A DNA stretch of 64,000 nt, taken from positions 62,001 to 126,000 of the forward strand of contig NZ_LXYO01000035.1 of the NCBI RefSeq assembly GCF_001650915.1. The letters are read 5' to 3'. This DNA comes from Marinobacter sp. EhC06. GTDB taxonomy: Bacteria; Pseudomonadota; Gammaproteobacteria; Pseudomonadales; Oleiphilaceae. The translations under genes were made by a program, and so were the position numbers. Below, piece by piece: positions 55,575 through 64,000 of the stretch. The notes under the pieces are model-generated. The model was not told the DNA's origin, did no database searches, and was given only the letters and a program-made list of their open reading frames with translations. Each line of letters starts with the position of its first letter. The first letter of the stretch is position 1.

Positions 55575-55757
55575 AACTGGCGGAAACCTCCGGTAAAACC
55601 GATGCAGGGCTGAAACAGCCCCTGCCATTAGAGAAATTTAGCGATACACTCGCTTCATGATACCATCAGTGCGATCGACGGCTGGGCGAAAATCAGCCAG
55701 CAGCTCTGGCACCCGGCGGTCGCAGCCCTATCAGACGCAGCTTTAAGGAGCGCAAGT

Positions 55758-56942
55758 TTGGACCTTCAACTTTCCAGCCGAGTACAGGCTATCAAGCCCT
55801 CTCCCACCCTCGCAGTCACCAACAAGGCCGCGGAACTCCGCGCAGCAGGCCAGGACATTATCGGCCTGGGTGCCGGCGAGCCGGACTTCGACACACCTGA
55901 TCACATCAAACAGGCAGCCATTGAAGCCATCAATAACGGCCAGACCAAATATACTGCCGTGGATGGTACGCCAGCCCTGAAAAAAGCGATTATTGCGAAG
56001 TTCAAACGGGACAACGGCCTGGATTACGAAGCCAACCAGATACTGGTAAGCAGTGGTGGCAAACAGAGCTTTTTCAACCTCGCACTTGCCACACTGAACC
56101 CGGGTGACGAAGCCATTATCCCGGCGCCCTACTGGGTTTCCTACCCGGACATGGTGCTGGTAGCCGAGGGCAAACCGGTTATTATCGAAACCGGCGCCGA
56201 GACCCGCTTCAAGATCACGCCGGAACAACTGGAAAACGCCATCACCGAGCGTACCCGCCTGTTCGTGATCAACAGCCCCTCGAACCCGAGCGGCATGGCC
56301 TACACCCTGGAAGAGCTGCAGGCCATCGGCGAGGTGCTGAAGAAGCACCCGAATATCATGATCGCCACTGATGACATGTACGAACCGATCCTGTGGACCG
56401 GCAAGCCGTTCTGCAACATCCTGAACGCGACGCCTGAGCTGTATGACCGTACCTTCGTACTGAATGGCGTGTCCAAAGCCTATTCCATGACTGGCTGGCG
56501 TATCGGCTACGCGGCGGGCCCGGCGAAAATCATCGGCGCCATGAAGAAGATCCAGTCCCAGAGCACCTCCAACCCGGCCTCTATCTCCCAGGCAGCAGCA
56601 CAAGCTGCGCTTGATGGCGATCAGGCCTGCGTGGGCGAGATGGTCAAGGCCTTCAAGGAACGCCACGACTGGCTGGTAGAGGCCTTGAACAAACTACCGG
56701 GCGTTGAGTGCCTGAACGGCGACGGTACCTTCTATGTGTTCCCCAGCTTCCAGGGCGCCATTGATGCGGATTCCAGCGTCAGCACCGACGTTGAATTCGC
56801 CGAGAAACTGCTGACCGACGCCGGCGTGGCACTGGTCCCGGGCTCCGCCTTCGGCTGCCCTGGCCACATGCGCCTGAGCTTCGCGACCAGCATGGAAAAC
56901 CTGGAAAAGGCTGTCGAACGTCTTCAGAAAGCGCTTGGCTAA
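55758..56942 (+). CDS. Class I pyridoxal-phosphate aminotransferase, aspartate aminotransferase type
   Basis: A 394-residue PLP enzyme starting at TTG with AAGGAG seven bases upstream. The PLP lysine lies in G-V-S-K-A-Y-S-M-T-G-W-R-I-G-Y; N-S-P-S-N-P-S-G and A-T-D-D-M-Y-E contact the cofactor. The subgroup (I-gamma, AatA-like) moves the amino group between aspartate and 2-oxoglutarate and may also take prephenate. It is followed by tRNA-Asn 70 bp on. Confidence 0.94.
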   Translation: MDLQLSSRVQAIKPSPTLAVTNKAAELRAAGQDIIGLGAGEPDFDTPDHIKQAAIEAINNGQTKYTAVDGTPALKKAIIAKFKRDNGLDYEANQILVSSGGKQSFFNLALATLNPGDEAIIPAPYWVSYPDMVLVAEGKPVIIETGAETRFKITPEQLENAITERTRLFVINSPSNPSGMAYTLEELQAIGEVLKKHPNIMIATDDMYEPILWTGKPFCNILNATPELYDRTFVLNGVSKAYSMTGWRIGYAAGPAKIIGAMKKIQSQSTSNPASISQAAAQAALDGDQACVGEMVKAFKERHDWLVEALNKLPGVECLNGDGTFYVFPSFQGAIDADSSVSTDVEFAEKLLTDAGVALVPGSAFGCPGHMRLSFATSMENLEKAVERLQKALG

Positions 56943-56959
56943 AAAGTTCTGGCCAGGGG

Positions 56960-56988
56960 TTGACGGGGCGGTATTGCCAACTTAATAT
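56960..56988 (+). promoter_or_regulatory. Promoter of second tRNA-Asn gene
   Basis: TTGACG (56960-56965) and TAATAT (56983-56988), 17-bp spacing, with the GC-rich ACGCGCC discriminator. The same design as the first tRNA-Asn promoter. Confidence 0.82.
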
Positions 56989-57012
56989 ACGCGCCTCGTC
57001 ACACGACGACGT

Positions 57013-57088
57013 TCCCCGATAGCTCAGTTGGTAGAGCAACGGACTGTTAATCCGTTTGTCGCTGGTTCGAGCCCAGCTCGGGGAGCCA
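57013..57088 (+). tRNA. tRNA-Asn (GTT), second copy
   Basis: 76 nt, identical to 42329-42404, with encoded CCA, acceptor stem TCCCCGA/TCGGGGA and anticodon GTT. Its own promoter and terminator flank it. Confidence 0.98.
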
Positions 57089-57097
57089 CTATTCTGA

Positions 57098-57132
57098 AAG
57101 CCCGCTAATTCTTTGAGTTAGCGGGTTTTTTA
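57098..57132 (+). terminator. Terminator of second tRNA-Asn
   Basis: CCCGCTAA (57101-57108) pairs with TTAGCGGG (57118-57125), extended by G-T and two A-T pairs, then TTTTTT. Ends the tRNA transcript 10-45 bp downstream. Confidence 0.9.
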
Positions 57133-57203
57133 TTGCCCCGCTTTTGACTCTGTCTTTTGTTGTTTTGATCTAGTCCTGCCCTAGCCTGGTCGATGGCGGG
57201 ACT

Positions 57204-57311
57204 GGCGTGGCTGTCATGGCTTTCCAAAACACGCTACAAGCACGTCCGTGTGCGCTTGAATCGGGCCATCCCTGGCCCTCTACAGTTTTGGAAAGCCATG
57301 ACAGCCACACC
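57204..57311 (-). repeat. Twin A-N-GGA hairpin element, copy C
   Basis: Arms 57204-57230 and 57285-57311 (27 nt) pair perfectly except one position (57206/57309), which is a C-A mismatch on the plus strand but a G-U wobble on the minus. The core holds, on the minus strand, GGGCC-AGGGAT-GGCCC (57263-57278) and GCAC-ACGGAC-GTGC (57240-57253). Both loops fit A-N-GGA-Y. Copy B in opposite orientation is 190 bp away. Confidence 0.75.
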
Positions 57312-57370
57312 GTTCTGACCGTGAAGTTATCTGAAAAGCAAACAACAAACCTTGTGGAAACGGGTAACCA

Positions 57371-57464
57371 GTAGGTCGGATTAGCGCAGCGTAATCCGAC
57401 AAATACGTTGACTGCCTATTTAGCAGCCTCCCTCGTCGGATTACGCTGCGCTAATCCGACCTAC
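57371..57464. repeat. Long inverted repeat with 30-nt perfect arms, copy 2
   Basis: Arms 57371-57400 and 57435-57464, perfect complements, with a 34-nt centre. Same arms as 45091-45182 except one central base pair (A-T to C-G), changed on both arms together. The centre is unrelated between copies. Sits between the two A-N-GGA elements C and B. Confidence 0.9.
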
Positions 57465-57502
57465 TCTTAGTTGCGGCCAGATATTTCTGAGAAGTCCGAA
57501 GA

Positions 57503-57610
57503 GGTGGTGTGGGGCCTCCCTCCCAAAAATGTCTGTGGCCAAGGATGGCCACAGCCAAGCGCACATGGATGTGCTCGTAGCGGTTTTTGGGAGGGAGGCC
57601 CCACACCACC
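57503..57610 (+). repeat. Twin A-N-GGA hairpin element, copy B
   Basis: Arms 57503-57529 and 57584-57610 are 27-nt perfect complements. The 54-nt core has CTGTGGCC-AAGGAT-GGCCACAG (57533-57554, 8-bp stem) and GCAC-ATGGAT-GTGC (57561-57574). Both loops fit A-N-GGA-Y on the plus strand. The two GGA triplets are 24 nt apart, as in copy C; 23 in copy A. It is 51 bp from the pyrF stop. Confidence 0.78.
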
Positions 57611-57661
57611 AGACTCCAAACCATGCAGGCTAGGAGCCCAACTCAGACAGGAACCGAGAAA

Positions 57662-58378
57662 CTAGACGCCAATAACCTCAGAGTGAATAGCCTCAAGGGC
57701 AGCCAGCGGGTCAGACGCCTGAGTAATCGGACGGCCGATCACGAGGTAATCGGAACCGGCTTTGAGGGCATCTGTGGGCGTCATGATGCGCTGCTGATCT
57801 CCTTTGTCAGCGGTCAGCGGTCGAATCCCCGGGGTAATCAACTTGAAGTCGGCGCCCTGCTCGGCTTTGAGCTTTGGTGCTTCCTGCGCAGAGCAGACGA
57901 CGCCGTCGAGGCCGCAGTTTTTGGCGAGGGTTGCCAGGCGGGATACCTGGGCCTCCGGGGAATCGGTGATGCCGATGCCAGCCAGGTCGTCGGCGTTCAT
58001 GCTGGTGAGGACGGTGACGGCGATCAGCAGCGGGCGGTTCGCGCCGAAAGCTTCAAGACGTTCCCGGCAGGCGGTCATCATTTTCTCACCGCCAGAGGCA
58101 TGGACGTTCACCATCCAGACACCTAGGTCGGCTGCGGCTGCTACTGCTGCCGATGTGGTGTTCGGGATGTCGTGGAATTTCAGATCCAGGAACACGTCGA
58201 AGCCACGCTTCTGTAGCCCCTCGACCAATTGCGGGCCAGAGCGGGTGAACAGCTCCTTGCCCACTTTCAGACGGCATTTGGCCGGGTCCAGTTTGTCGAC
58301 CAGCTCAAGGGCCGGATTCTGGGAGGGGAAATCGAGGGCGACGATGATCTTGGGATCGTTAGCGGTTTGCACGTTCAT
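57662..58378 (-). CDS. pyrF: Orotidine-5'-phosphate decarboxylase
   Basis: A 238-residue TIM barrel that converts OMP to UMP in the last step of pyrimidine synthesis. The catalytic set is in [11 protein letters not shown]; the start I-I-V-A-L-D-F-P and phosphate-loop I-G-R-P-I-T are also typical. It begins 26 bp after lapB on the same strand, a common gammaproteobacterial order. Confidence 0.96.
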   Translation of the reverse strand: MNVQTANDPKIIVALDFPSQNPALELVDKLDPAKCRLKVGKELFTRSGPQLVEGLQKRGFDVFLDLKFHDIPNTTSAAVAAAADLGVWMVNVHASGGEKMMTACRERLEAFGANRPLLIAVTVLTSMNADDLAGIGITDSPEAQVSRLATLAKNCGLDGVVCSAQEAPKLKAEQGADFKLITPGIRPLTADKGDQQRIMTPTDALKAGSDYLVIGRPITQASDPLAALEAIHSEVIGV

Positions 58379-58404
58379 TTGTCCTGCAGAAATTCGGTAA
58401 AGGT

Positions 58405-59574
58405 TTATTCGGCTTCAACACCCTGGATCGGGCGGACGGTTTCCCATTGCTTGCAGCTTGGGCAAAGCCAGTGCAACTGACGACCAGAGAAACCACAGCT
58501 GACACAGCGGTAGACGGGACGATTGGCAAGAATCAGGTGGCCGATACGGCTCACCAGCCTGCCCTCATCGGTGGTCATGCCCTTTTCATAGCCGGCCATT
58601 TCCACCAGCCTGAGCAAGCCACGGACACTCGGCCGGGTTTCCAGTTCCTGCCTGAGTAAATCGATGGCTGCCGGTCGCCCCGAAGCGCGCTCTACGGACT
58701 CTACGAGGGCAAGCAGCAGACTGGTGCTCGGGTAGCTTTCGTACAGCTTGCGCAGCTTTTTCGCAAGCCTGCCGATGTCGCCGTGCTCATGCTCAAGCTT
58801 CATCAAACGGTCGATCGCTTCCGGCCCAAACTCCGGGTTCTGATCAAACACTTTCAGGCACTGGTTGCCGGCTTCCCGATAACTGCCCTGCCGAACCAGC
58901 AGCTTCATCAGAATAAGATTGGCCCGAACGCATGAGCGATCATAGTCGAGCGCTTCCTTGGCCAGCTTCTGGGCAGCCCACCGGTCGTCCTGTTTCAGGG
59001 ACTCCTCAGAAAGCTCACAGGTCAGATAGGCCAGGACCTTGAACATGGCCGGGTCGGCGTCGCCCCGGGTCAGAGTCCGTGCAACCTCGGCAGCTTTGGC
59101 CCACTCCTTCTCTTGCTGATAGAGGTCGATCAGCTGCTGGGAGGAGTGCCGCCCGTATTCCTTGTCGCCCATCAACTGGTGCAGCAGCGCCTCGGCACGG
59201 TCTAGCAGGCCGGCATTGAGATAATCCCGGGCAAGCTCAAGGGTTACCTGTGGTGAGAAACGCGGAGGCAGTTCGGGCCTGGCCAACAGATTCTGGTGGA
59301 TCAAGATGGCGCGGTCTGTTTCACCCTTGTTGCGGAAATGACTACCAATGGAAAGGTGCAGACTGACCGTGTCCTTGTTTACCGCGAGGGACTGGACGAA
59401 ATTTTCAACAGCCTGATCAGAGTAGTTAGTGAAAAGGAACTGGAGACGATCCTTCACTGACTCCTCATCGGAAATCGTCTTTCCGGATCGGCTGTCATTG
59501 CTTCCTAGCCGGCCGACAAGCCAGCCAACGGCAACTGCAACTGTCAGCAGCAGCCACTGAAGTACCATATCCAT
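58405..59574 (-). CDS. lapB: Lipopolysaccharide assembly protein LapB (YciM)
   Basis: A 389-residue inner-membrane-anchored TPR protein: an N-terminal helix ([14 protein letters not shown]), repeated TPR helices (about 65-350), and a C-terminal rubredoxin-like knuckle with C-V-S-C-G-F-S and C-P-S-C-K. It brings LpxC to FtsH for breakdown and so sets LPS output. Its start is coupled to lapA through TAATG. Confidence 0.95.
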   Translation of the reverse strand: MDMVLQWLLLTVAVAVGWLVGRLGSNDSRSGKTISDEESVKDRLQFLFTNYSDQAVENFVQSLAVNKDTVSLHLSIGSHFRNKGETDRAILIHQNLLARPELPPRFSPQVTLELARDYLNAGLLDRAEALLHQLMGDKEYGRHSSQQLIDLYQQEKEWAKAAEVARTLTRGDADPAMFKVLAYLTCELSEESLKQDDRWAAQKLAKEALDYDRSCVRANLILMKLLVRQGSYREAGNQCLKVFDQNPEFGPEAIDRLMKLEHEHGDIGRLAKKLRKLYESYPSTSLLLALVESVERASGRPAAIDLLRQELETRPSVRGLLRLVEMAGYEKGMTTDEGRLVSRIGHLILANRPVYRCVSCGFSGRQLHWLCPSCKQWETVRPIQGVEAE

Positions 59575-59876
59575 TAAAGAGTCCGGTCGTTCTGGGCCCT
59601 GGATTTCTCCAATGCCTGCTCGGCGCGATCAAGTCGTTTCTGAAGGGTTCGCCGGGACACCGAGGTGCGGACGGTGGCCAGCATGGTCATCAGCACGCCA
59701 ACGAGGGCACCGACAACGAATGCCATGATAATCCAGACGGCAACACCATGGGGTTGGGTTTCAAACAGCAGGAAGTTGAGGGAAACTGCCATTTGATTGT
59801 TGAGCGAGAATACCAGTGCCAGCAGAACCAGGACCAAAACCAACAGAATAATGAGGATCTTCTGCAATCCTGCCAT
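59574..59876 (-). CDS. lapA: LapA domain membrane protein
   Basis: A 100-residue protein with two membrane helices (I-L-I-I-L-L-V-L-V-L-V-L-L-A-L-V-F-S and A-V-W-I-I-M-A-F-V-V-G-A-L-V-G-V-L) and a basic coiled C-terminal tail. The N-x-Q pattern after helix one fits LapA/YciS. It partners LapB in LPS control. The ATG at 59876 with GGGAG ten bases upstream is preferred over a TTG further out. Confidence 0.9.
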   Translation of the reverse strand: MAGLQKILIILLVLVLVLLALVFSLNNQMAVSLNFLLFETQPHGVAVWIIMAFVVGALVGVLMTMLATVRTSVSRRTLQKRLDRAEQALEKSRAQNDRTL

Positions 59877-59935
59877 AGCGATAGCACTCCCAAAGGGCTT
59901 CAAAGCCCGAATTATACGCGTTCCCTGAGCAGCTG

Positions 59936-60232
59936 TTAAAAGCCTTTCTTCAAGCTGTCGTTGACCTGCTCTCTTAATTCCTTGCCGGGTTTGAAGTGCG
60001 GCACATACTTGGCAGGCAACTGAACAGCCTCACCGGTTTTCGGGTTGCGCCCGGTGCGCGCGGCCCGGTGGTGAAGGGAAAAACTGCCAAATCCCCGGAT
60101 TTCTATTCTCTGACCATCGGCAAGCGACTGGGACATGTGCTCAATGATGGTTTTTACAGCCAGTTCGACATCTTTAACGGAGAGCTGGGTCTGCTTGGAA
60201 GCAATCAGCTCGACCAGTTCGGACTTCGTCAT
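59936..60232 (-). CDS. ihfB: Integration host factor subunit beta
   Basis: A 98-residue DNA-bending protein of the HU/IHF family with I-E-I-R-G-F-G-S-F and the DNA-intercalating arm [16 protein letters not shown] beta is normally next to rpsA, as here. The C-terminal L-K-K-G-F is typical of beta. A terminator (60321-60350) separates it from rpsA, so it needs its own promoter in 60233-60320. Confidence 0.95.
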   Translation of the reverse strand: MTKSELVELIASKQTQLSVKDVELAVKTIIEHMSQSLADGQRIEIRGFGSFSLHHRAARTGRNPKTGEAVQLPAKYVPHFKPGKELREQVNDSLKKGF

Positions 60233-60320
60233 GAGGCGTTTCCCTCTTTCGTTTTTATTCGGCCGTCGGTTACCGGATTCCCATGACTACCTAGTTTAGC
60301 CAAACCAGAAAAAAACACAA

Positions 60321-60350
60321 AAAAAACGGGCTCTTAGAGCCCGTTTTTTT
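60321..60350 (-). terminator. rpsA Rho-independent terminator
   Basis: ACGGGCTC-TAA/TTA-GAGCCCGT stem (60327-60345) flanked by A-runs on one side and T-runs on the other, giving U-rich tails in both directions. Sits 17 bp past the rpsA stop. Confidence 0.95.
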
Positions 60351-60366
60351 CGTACCAACCGGAGGA

Positions 60367-62061
60367 TTAGTCCTTATTGGCGTTTTGCTGCTGCATCTGC
60401 TCCTTGATGAGATCACCGATGGTGGTCGCACCAGAGGAAGTTTCCGCAGTCTTGGTCCGCACGTTTTCCAGCGCCTGCTTGTCGTCCTCAACGTCTTTGG
60501 ACTTCACAGACAGGTTGATGATGCGGTTCTTGCGGTCGATGCTGATGATCTTCGCTTCAACTTCTTCGCCTTCCTTCAGCGCGTTGCGTGCATCTTCAAC
60601 ACGGTCACGGCTGATTTCAGAGGCTTTCAGTACCGCTTCAACTTCGTCATTCAGGGCGATGGTAGCCGCCTTGGCATCAACTGCAGACACGGTGCCCTTA
60701 ACAATGGAACCCTTGTCGTTCAGCTGTACAAACTCGGCGAACGGATCGCTTTCGAGCTGCTTGATACCCAGGGAGATACGCTCACGCTCCGGATCAACAG
60801 ACAGGATAACGGTTTCAACTTCGTCACCCTTCTTGTACTCACGAACCGCTTCTTCGCCAGTCTCGTTCCAGCTGATGTCAGACAGGTGAACCAGACCATC
60901 GATGCCGCCATCCAGACCGATAAAGATACCGAAGTCAGTGATTGACTTGATCTTACCGGAGATGCGGTCGCCCTTGTTGAAGTTGCTGGAGAAATCTTCC
61001 CACGGGTTGGATACACACTGCTTGATACCCAGGGAGATACGACGACGCTCTTCGTCGATATCCAGAATCATCACGTCCACTTCGTCGCCTACCTGGACAA
61101 CCTTGGACGGATGGATGTTCTTGTTGGTCCAATCCATTTCGGAAACGTGAACCAGACCTTCAACACCCTCTTCCAGCTCAGCAAAGCAGCCGTAGTCGGT
61201 CAGGTTGGTAACGCGTGCCTTGACCTTGGAGCCTTCCGGGTAACGACCCTTGATATCAACCCAGGGATCTTCGCCCAGCTGCTTCAGGCCGAGGGAAACA
61301 CGGTTACGCTCACGGTCAAACTTCAGGACCTTAACGCTGATTTCGTCGCCAACATTAACGATTTCGCTCGGATGCTTGATGCGCTTCCAGGCCATATCAG
61401 TAATGTGCAACAGGCCGTCAACACCACCCAGATCTACGAACGCGCCGTAGTCGGTCAGGTTCTTGACGATACCCTTGATTTCCATACCCTCGGTCAGGGT
61501 TTCCAGCAGAGCTTCACGCTCAGCACTGTTTTCGGCTTCCAGAACGGCGCGGCGGGAAACAACCACGTTGTTACGCTTCTGGTCGAGCTTGATAACCTTG
61601 AATTCGAGTTCTTTGTTCTCCAGGTGCGCGGTGTCGCGAACCGGACGAACGTCTACCAGCGAGCCAGGCAGGAAGGCACGGATACCGGCCAGATCGACGG
61701 TGAAACCACCCTTGACCTTACCGTTGATGATACCTTTAACCACTTCCTCAGCTTCGAAGGACTTCTCAAGTACCTTCCAGGCTTCTGCACGCTTGGCCTT
61801 TTCACGGGACAGACGGGTCTCACCGAAGCCGTCTTCAACAGCGTCGAGAGCTACATCGACAACGTCGCCGATAGCAATTTCCAACTCGCCTTTTTCGTTA
61901 AGGAACTGGGAGGCGGGGATAACGCCTTCGGACTTCAGTCCGGCGTTAACGGTGACCCAGTCGTTATCGACGTCTACAACAGTTCCCTGGACGATGGAAC
62001 CCGGTTGCATGTCAATTTCTTTTAGGCTTTCTTCAAAAAGATCCGCAAAGCTCTCGCTCAT
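60367..62061 (-). CDS. rpsA: 30S ribosomal protein S1
   Basis: A 564-residue protein with six S1 RNA-binding repeats (for example [17 protein letters not shown] and [15 protein letters not shown]). The start [13 protein letters not shown] is the family norm; AGGA is upstream of 62061. It brings mRNA to the ribosome. Preceded by cmk across 130 bp that likely hold an rpsA promoter. Confidence 0.97.
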   Translation of the reverse strand: MSESFADLFEESLKEIDMQPGSIVQGTVVDVDNDWVTVNAGLKSEGVIPASQFLNEKGELEIAIGDVVDVALDAVEDGFGETRLSREKAKRAEAWKVLEKSFEAEEVVKGIINGKVKGGFTVDLAGIRAFLPGSLVDVRPVRDTAHLENKELEFKVIKLDQKRNNVVVSRRAVLEAENSAEREALLETLTEGMEIKGIVKNLTDYGAFVDLGGVDGLLHITDMAWKRIKHPSEIVNVGDEISVKVLKFDRERNRVSLGLKQLGEDPWVDIKGRYPEGSKVKARVTNLTDYGCFAELEEGVEGLVHVSEMDWTNKNIHPSKVVQVGDEVDVMILDIDEERRRISLGIKQCVSNPWEDFSSNFNKGDRISGKIKSITDFGIFIGLDGGIDGLVHLSDISWNETGEEAVREYKKGDEVETVILSVDPERERISLGIKQLESDPFAEFVQLNDKGSIVKGTVSAVDAKAATIALNDEVEAVLKASEISRDRVEDARNALKEGEEVEAKIISIDRKNRIINLSVKSKDVEDDKQALENVRTKTAETSSGATTIGDLIKEQMQQQNANKD

Positions 62062-62191
62062 TATGAGTCCTATATGATCAACGCAAGTGTACTCCGTGCC
62101 ACCAGCAACACGGTCTGTTAACAAGTTCCGGATTAAGCCTGTGGCTGGCAGATAGCGCTACATCCGGCATTTCAACGACAAAAAGGTGTAG

Positions 62192-62875
62192 TCAGGCCTG
62201 GCCTGCTGCGGCCATACACCTGTCCAACACCTCTTCTATACTCAACCCCGTAGAATCAATGACTTGCGCATCATCTGCGGGCTTGAGAGGGGCAGCGGAA
62301 CGGTTCATATCCCGTTCATCACGAACCCGTATCTCCTCTAAAAGGGCGTCAATATTAACATCGACACCCGCGTCCTTCAACTGGCTATAGCGCCGCTGGG
62401 CCCTCTCCTCGGCGCTTGCCGTAAGGAAGATTTTCACCGGCGCATCCGGAAACACCACCGTCCCCATGTCACGACCATCGGCCACCAGGCCCGGCGCCTG
62501 CCGGAAGTCGCGCTGGCGCTGCAAAAGTGCGTCCCGGACCGGCTGCATCACAGCCACCTTTGAAGCATTGTCGCCAGCCGATTCCGTACGTATATCTGCG
62601 GTCACGTCCTGCCCTGCCAAAATGACTTTAACCGGTTCACCTGCCGGAGTGGGCTCAAACGCCACGTCCAGTCCGGCAGCGACGTTCACCAGGCCGGCCT
62701 CATCGTCCAGAGACACGCCCTGACGAACTGCGGCCAAGGCCGTCAGCCGATACAAGGCACCACTGTCAAGCAGGTGCCAACCCAATTTACGGGCCAGCAT
62801 CTGGGTAATTGTGCCTTTGCCGGAACCCCCGGGACCGTCCACGGTAATCACCGGCGCACTGCTATCTGACATCAT
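62192..62875 (-). CDS. cmk: Cytidylate kinase
   Basis: A 227-residue nucleoside monophosphate kinase with the P-loop [13 protein letters not shown] and [11 protein letters not shown] in the CMP-binding part. It phosphorylates CMP and dCMP. The ATG overlaps the aroA stop by four bases. The aroA-cmk-rpsA-ihfB order is conserved in gammaproteobacteria. Confidence 0.96.
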   Translation of the reverse strand: MMSDSSAPVITVDGPGGSGKGTITQMLARKLGWHLLDSGALYRLTALAAVRQGVSLDDEAGLVNVAAGLDVAFEPTPAGEPVKVILAGQDVTADIRTESAGDNASKVAVMQPVRDALLQRQRDFRQAPGLVADGRDMGTVVFPDAPVKIFLTASAEERAQRRYSQLKDAGVDVNIDALLEEIRVRDERDMNRSAAPLKPADDAQVIDSTGLSIEEVLDRCMAAAGQA

Positions 62876-64000
62876 TCAGCCCCCTCGGCTGAGATATTGA
62901 TTCCCGTACCTTGCGCAAGTTCCACGAATCCCGGGAAAGATGTCGCCACGTTCGCACAATCGGTGACCGTGATCTCTCCCTCGGCGCGGAGCGATGCCAC
63001 CGCGAAAGACATGGCAATCCGGTGGTCTCCATGGCTGTTCACGGTGCCGCCACCGATGGTCTGGCCGCCATCAATAATGATGCCGTCTGGCGTTACCGTG
63101 GTTTCCACACCCAGAGCGGCGAGGCCGTCAGCCATTACCTGGATTCGGTCGCTTTCCTTGACCCGAAGCTCCTCTGCGCCTCGCAGAACCGTTCGGCCTT
63201 TGGCACAGGCCGCGGCGATGAACAGCACCGGGAATTCGTCAATGGCCAGGGGCACCTGATCCTCAGGAATATCGATACCTTGCAACTCTGCCGAGCGGAC
63301 CCGCAGGTCAGCGACCGGCTCGCCGCCGATTTCGCGCTCGTCCAGAATCTCAATGCTGGCGCCCATCTGGTTCAGGATGTTGATCACACCGACCCGGGTC
63401 GGGTTCATCCCCACATGCCGCAGAACCAGATCGGATCCGGGAGCAATACTCGCGGCTACCAGAAAAAAGGCGGACGACGAGATATCGGCAGGCACATCAA
63501 TATTGGTCGCCGTCAGTTTGCCGCCACCACTGACACTTGCGGTCGCGCCGTCCCGGTGAACGTGATAGCCAAAGCCCGCCAGCATGCGCTCGGTGTGATC
63601 GCGGGTGGGAGCCGGCTCGGTCACCGACGTACTGCCTTCCGCATAAAGACCAGCCAGCAGGAGGCACGATTTCACCTGGGCGCTGGCCACCGGCATTTCA
63701 TAATGAATACCGGAAAGTTTCTGGCCGCCACGGATCTTCAGTGGCGGGCGGCCACCCTCCGCGGTATTAATCACGGCACCCATGGCCCTGAGCGGATCGG
63801 CAACCCGCCCCATCGGGCGACCGGAGAGACTCGCATCGCCGGTCAGCTCGGAATCAAAGGGCTGGGCGGCCAGCAACCCCGCAAACAACCGCATGGCGGT
63901 TCCCGAGTTACCCAGATACAGAGGCCCCCGGGGGGCCTGAAGCCCGTGCATGCCAACGCCATGGATGCGAACAAAGCCGTCGTCCGGGCCTTCGATGGTT
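62872..64000 (-). CDS. aroA: 3-phosphoshikimate 1-carboxyvinyltransferase (EPSP synthase), 5' end outside window
   Basis: About 376 residues are visible; the frame stays open to the right edge, so the start of the gene is missing. [11 protein letters not shown] and L-S-G-R-P-M-G-R-V are EPSP synthase hallmarks that bind shikimate-3-phosphate; K-E-S-D-R-I and G-D-H-R-I-A-M-S are near the C-terminus. It adds enolpyruvate in the shikimate pathway. The Gly in N-S-G-T-A and the following residues look like a class II-type site, but glyphosate behaviour cannot be read with certainty. Confidence 0.95.
   Translation of the reverse strand, partial: TIEGPDDGFVRIHGVGMHGLQAPRGPLYLGNSGTAMRLFAGLLAAQPFDSELTGDASLSGRPMGRVADPLRAMGAVINTAEGGRPPLKIRGGQKLSGIHYEMPVASAQVKSCLLLAGLYAEGSTSVTEPAPTRDHTERMLAGFGYHVHRDGATASVSGGGKLTATNIDVPADISSSAFFLVAASIAPGSDLVLRHVGMNPTRVGVINILNQMGASIEILDEREIGGEPVADLRVRSAELQGIDIPEDQVPLAIDEFPVLFIAAACAKGRTVLRGAEELRVKESDRIQVMADGLAALGVETTVTPDGIIIDGGQTIGGGTVNSHGDHRIAMSFAVASLRAEGEITVTDCANVATSFPGFVELAQGTGINISAEGAE

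Larger units (their letters stand above)
57089..57661. other. Hairpin-rich spacer between tRNA-Asn and pyrF
   Basis: 573 bp with no gene. In order: tRNA terminator (57098-57132), element C on the minus strand, long inverted repeat copy 2, element B on the plus strand. Any transcript crossing it from either side would be strongly structured. Confidence 0.8.

Noticed and set aside
57204..57610. Integron attC sites or a CRISPR array
   Set aside because: The arms are too long and perfect for attC and lack the GTTRRRY ends; copies are not direct repeats with spacers.
57503..57610. Plain Rho-independent terminators as the full explanation for the twin-hairpin elements
   Set aside because: No T-run follows either arm, and simple terminators would not need a conserved two-hairpin core with identical loop motifs.
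61111..62025. A 304-codon plus-strand open frame
   Set aside because: Opposite rpsA; repeats in it mirror the S1 repeats.

Overview
The window reads as a stretch of chromosome from a marine gammaproteobacterium. The best fit is Marinobacter or a close relative. This rests on the gene content (an E. coli-like pyrD/rlmL/rmf neighbourhood, aroA-cmk-rpsA-ihfB-lapAB-pyrF, tesA opposite an ABC exporter pair, lytTR and TonB genes), on GC content in the high fifties by eye, and on the protein sequences; no database search was possible. About 58 protein genes and two identical tRNA-Asn genes fill nearly all of it. I see no prophage, insertion sequence, CRISPR array or integron. It looks like core chromosome with small accessory modules.

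Layout. 0-5.8 kb: a CoA-transferase cut by the left edge, two convergent histone-deacetylase-type hydrolases, a GNAT acetyltransferase, and a membrane protein with a divergent Tag-type glycosylase homologue. 5.9-12.8 kb: a TonB-dependent siderophore receptor behind a good Fur box, an AraC regulator/LysE exporter pair, a CBS-domain protein, DUF1289, a pirin and a cation/Ca2+ antiporter. 12.8-16.1 kb: a four-gene operon (MipA-type outer-membrane protein, membrane protein, LytS-type kinase, LytTR regulator). 16.3-23.1 kb: a racemase, an OsmC-YcaO fusion, a twin-CDGSH/glutamate-synthase-type fusion, and a 697-residue protein whose C-terminal half matches cyanobacterial acyl-ACP reductase. 23-34.5 kb: class I aldolase, MBL hydrolase, DusC, KatG, DUF2835-HtpG, two thioesterases, DUF599 and an M48 lipoprotein protease. 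34.7-41.3 kb: an SCP2-like/iron-alcohol-dehydrogenase operon with a palindrome in its putative promoter, a solute-binding protein, and the ybbP-ybbA/tesA locus. 41.3-57 kb: YheT, tRNA-Asn, M18 aminopeptidase, RlmKL, RMF, PyrD, a CDF transporter, a RimK-like ligase divergent from a GNAT/C39-peptidase fusion, UvrB and an aminotransferase. 57-64 kb: the second tRNA-Asn, a 570-bp hairpin-rich spacer, then pyrF, lapB, lapA, ihfB, rpsA, cmk and aroA (cut by the right edge), all on the minus strand.

The most unexpected signal is non-coding. Three intergenic elements (31203-31309, 57204-57311, 57503-57610) share one architecture: exactly 27-nt inverted arms around a 53-54-nt core that folds into two small hairpins. 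All six hairpin loops are A-N-G-G-A-Y hexaloops, the signature of a CsrA/RsmA binding site. The arm sequences differ between copies, and the imperfect arm pairs are G-U wobbles only on the strand that carries the A-N-GGA loops, which suggests selection on an RNA. They may be built-in Rsm/CsrA sponge or mRNA-tail elements. A second repeat family, 30-nt perfect inverted arms, occurs at 45091-45182 and 57371-57464.

The other strong lead is the acyl-ACP-reductase-like protein. It keeps the reductase's Rossmann motif and the position of its catalytic cysteine, but carries about 315 extra N-terminal residues that I do not recognise. In an organism group known for wax esters this could be an unassigned fatty-aldehyde enzyme.
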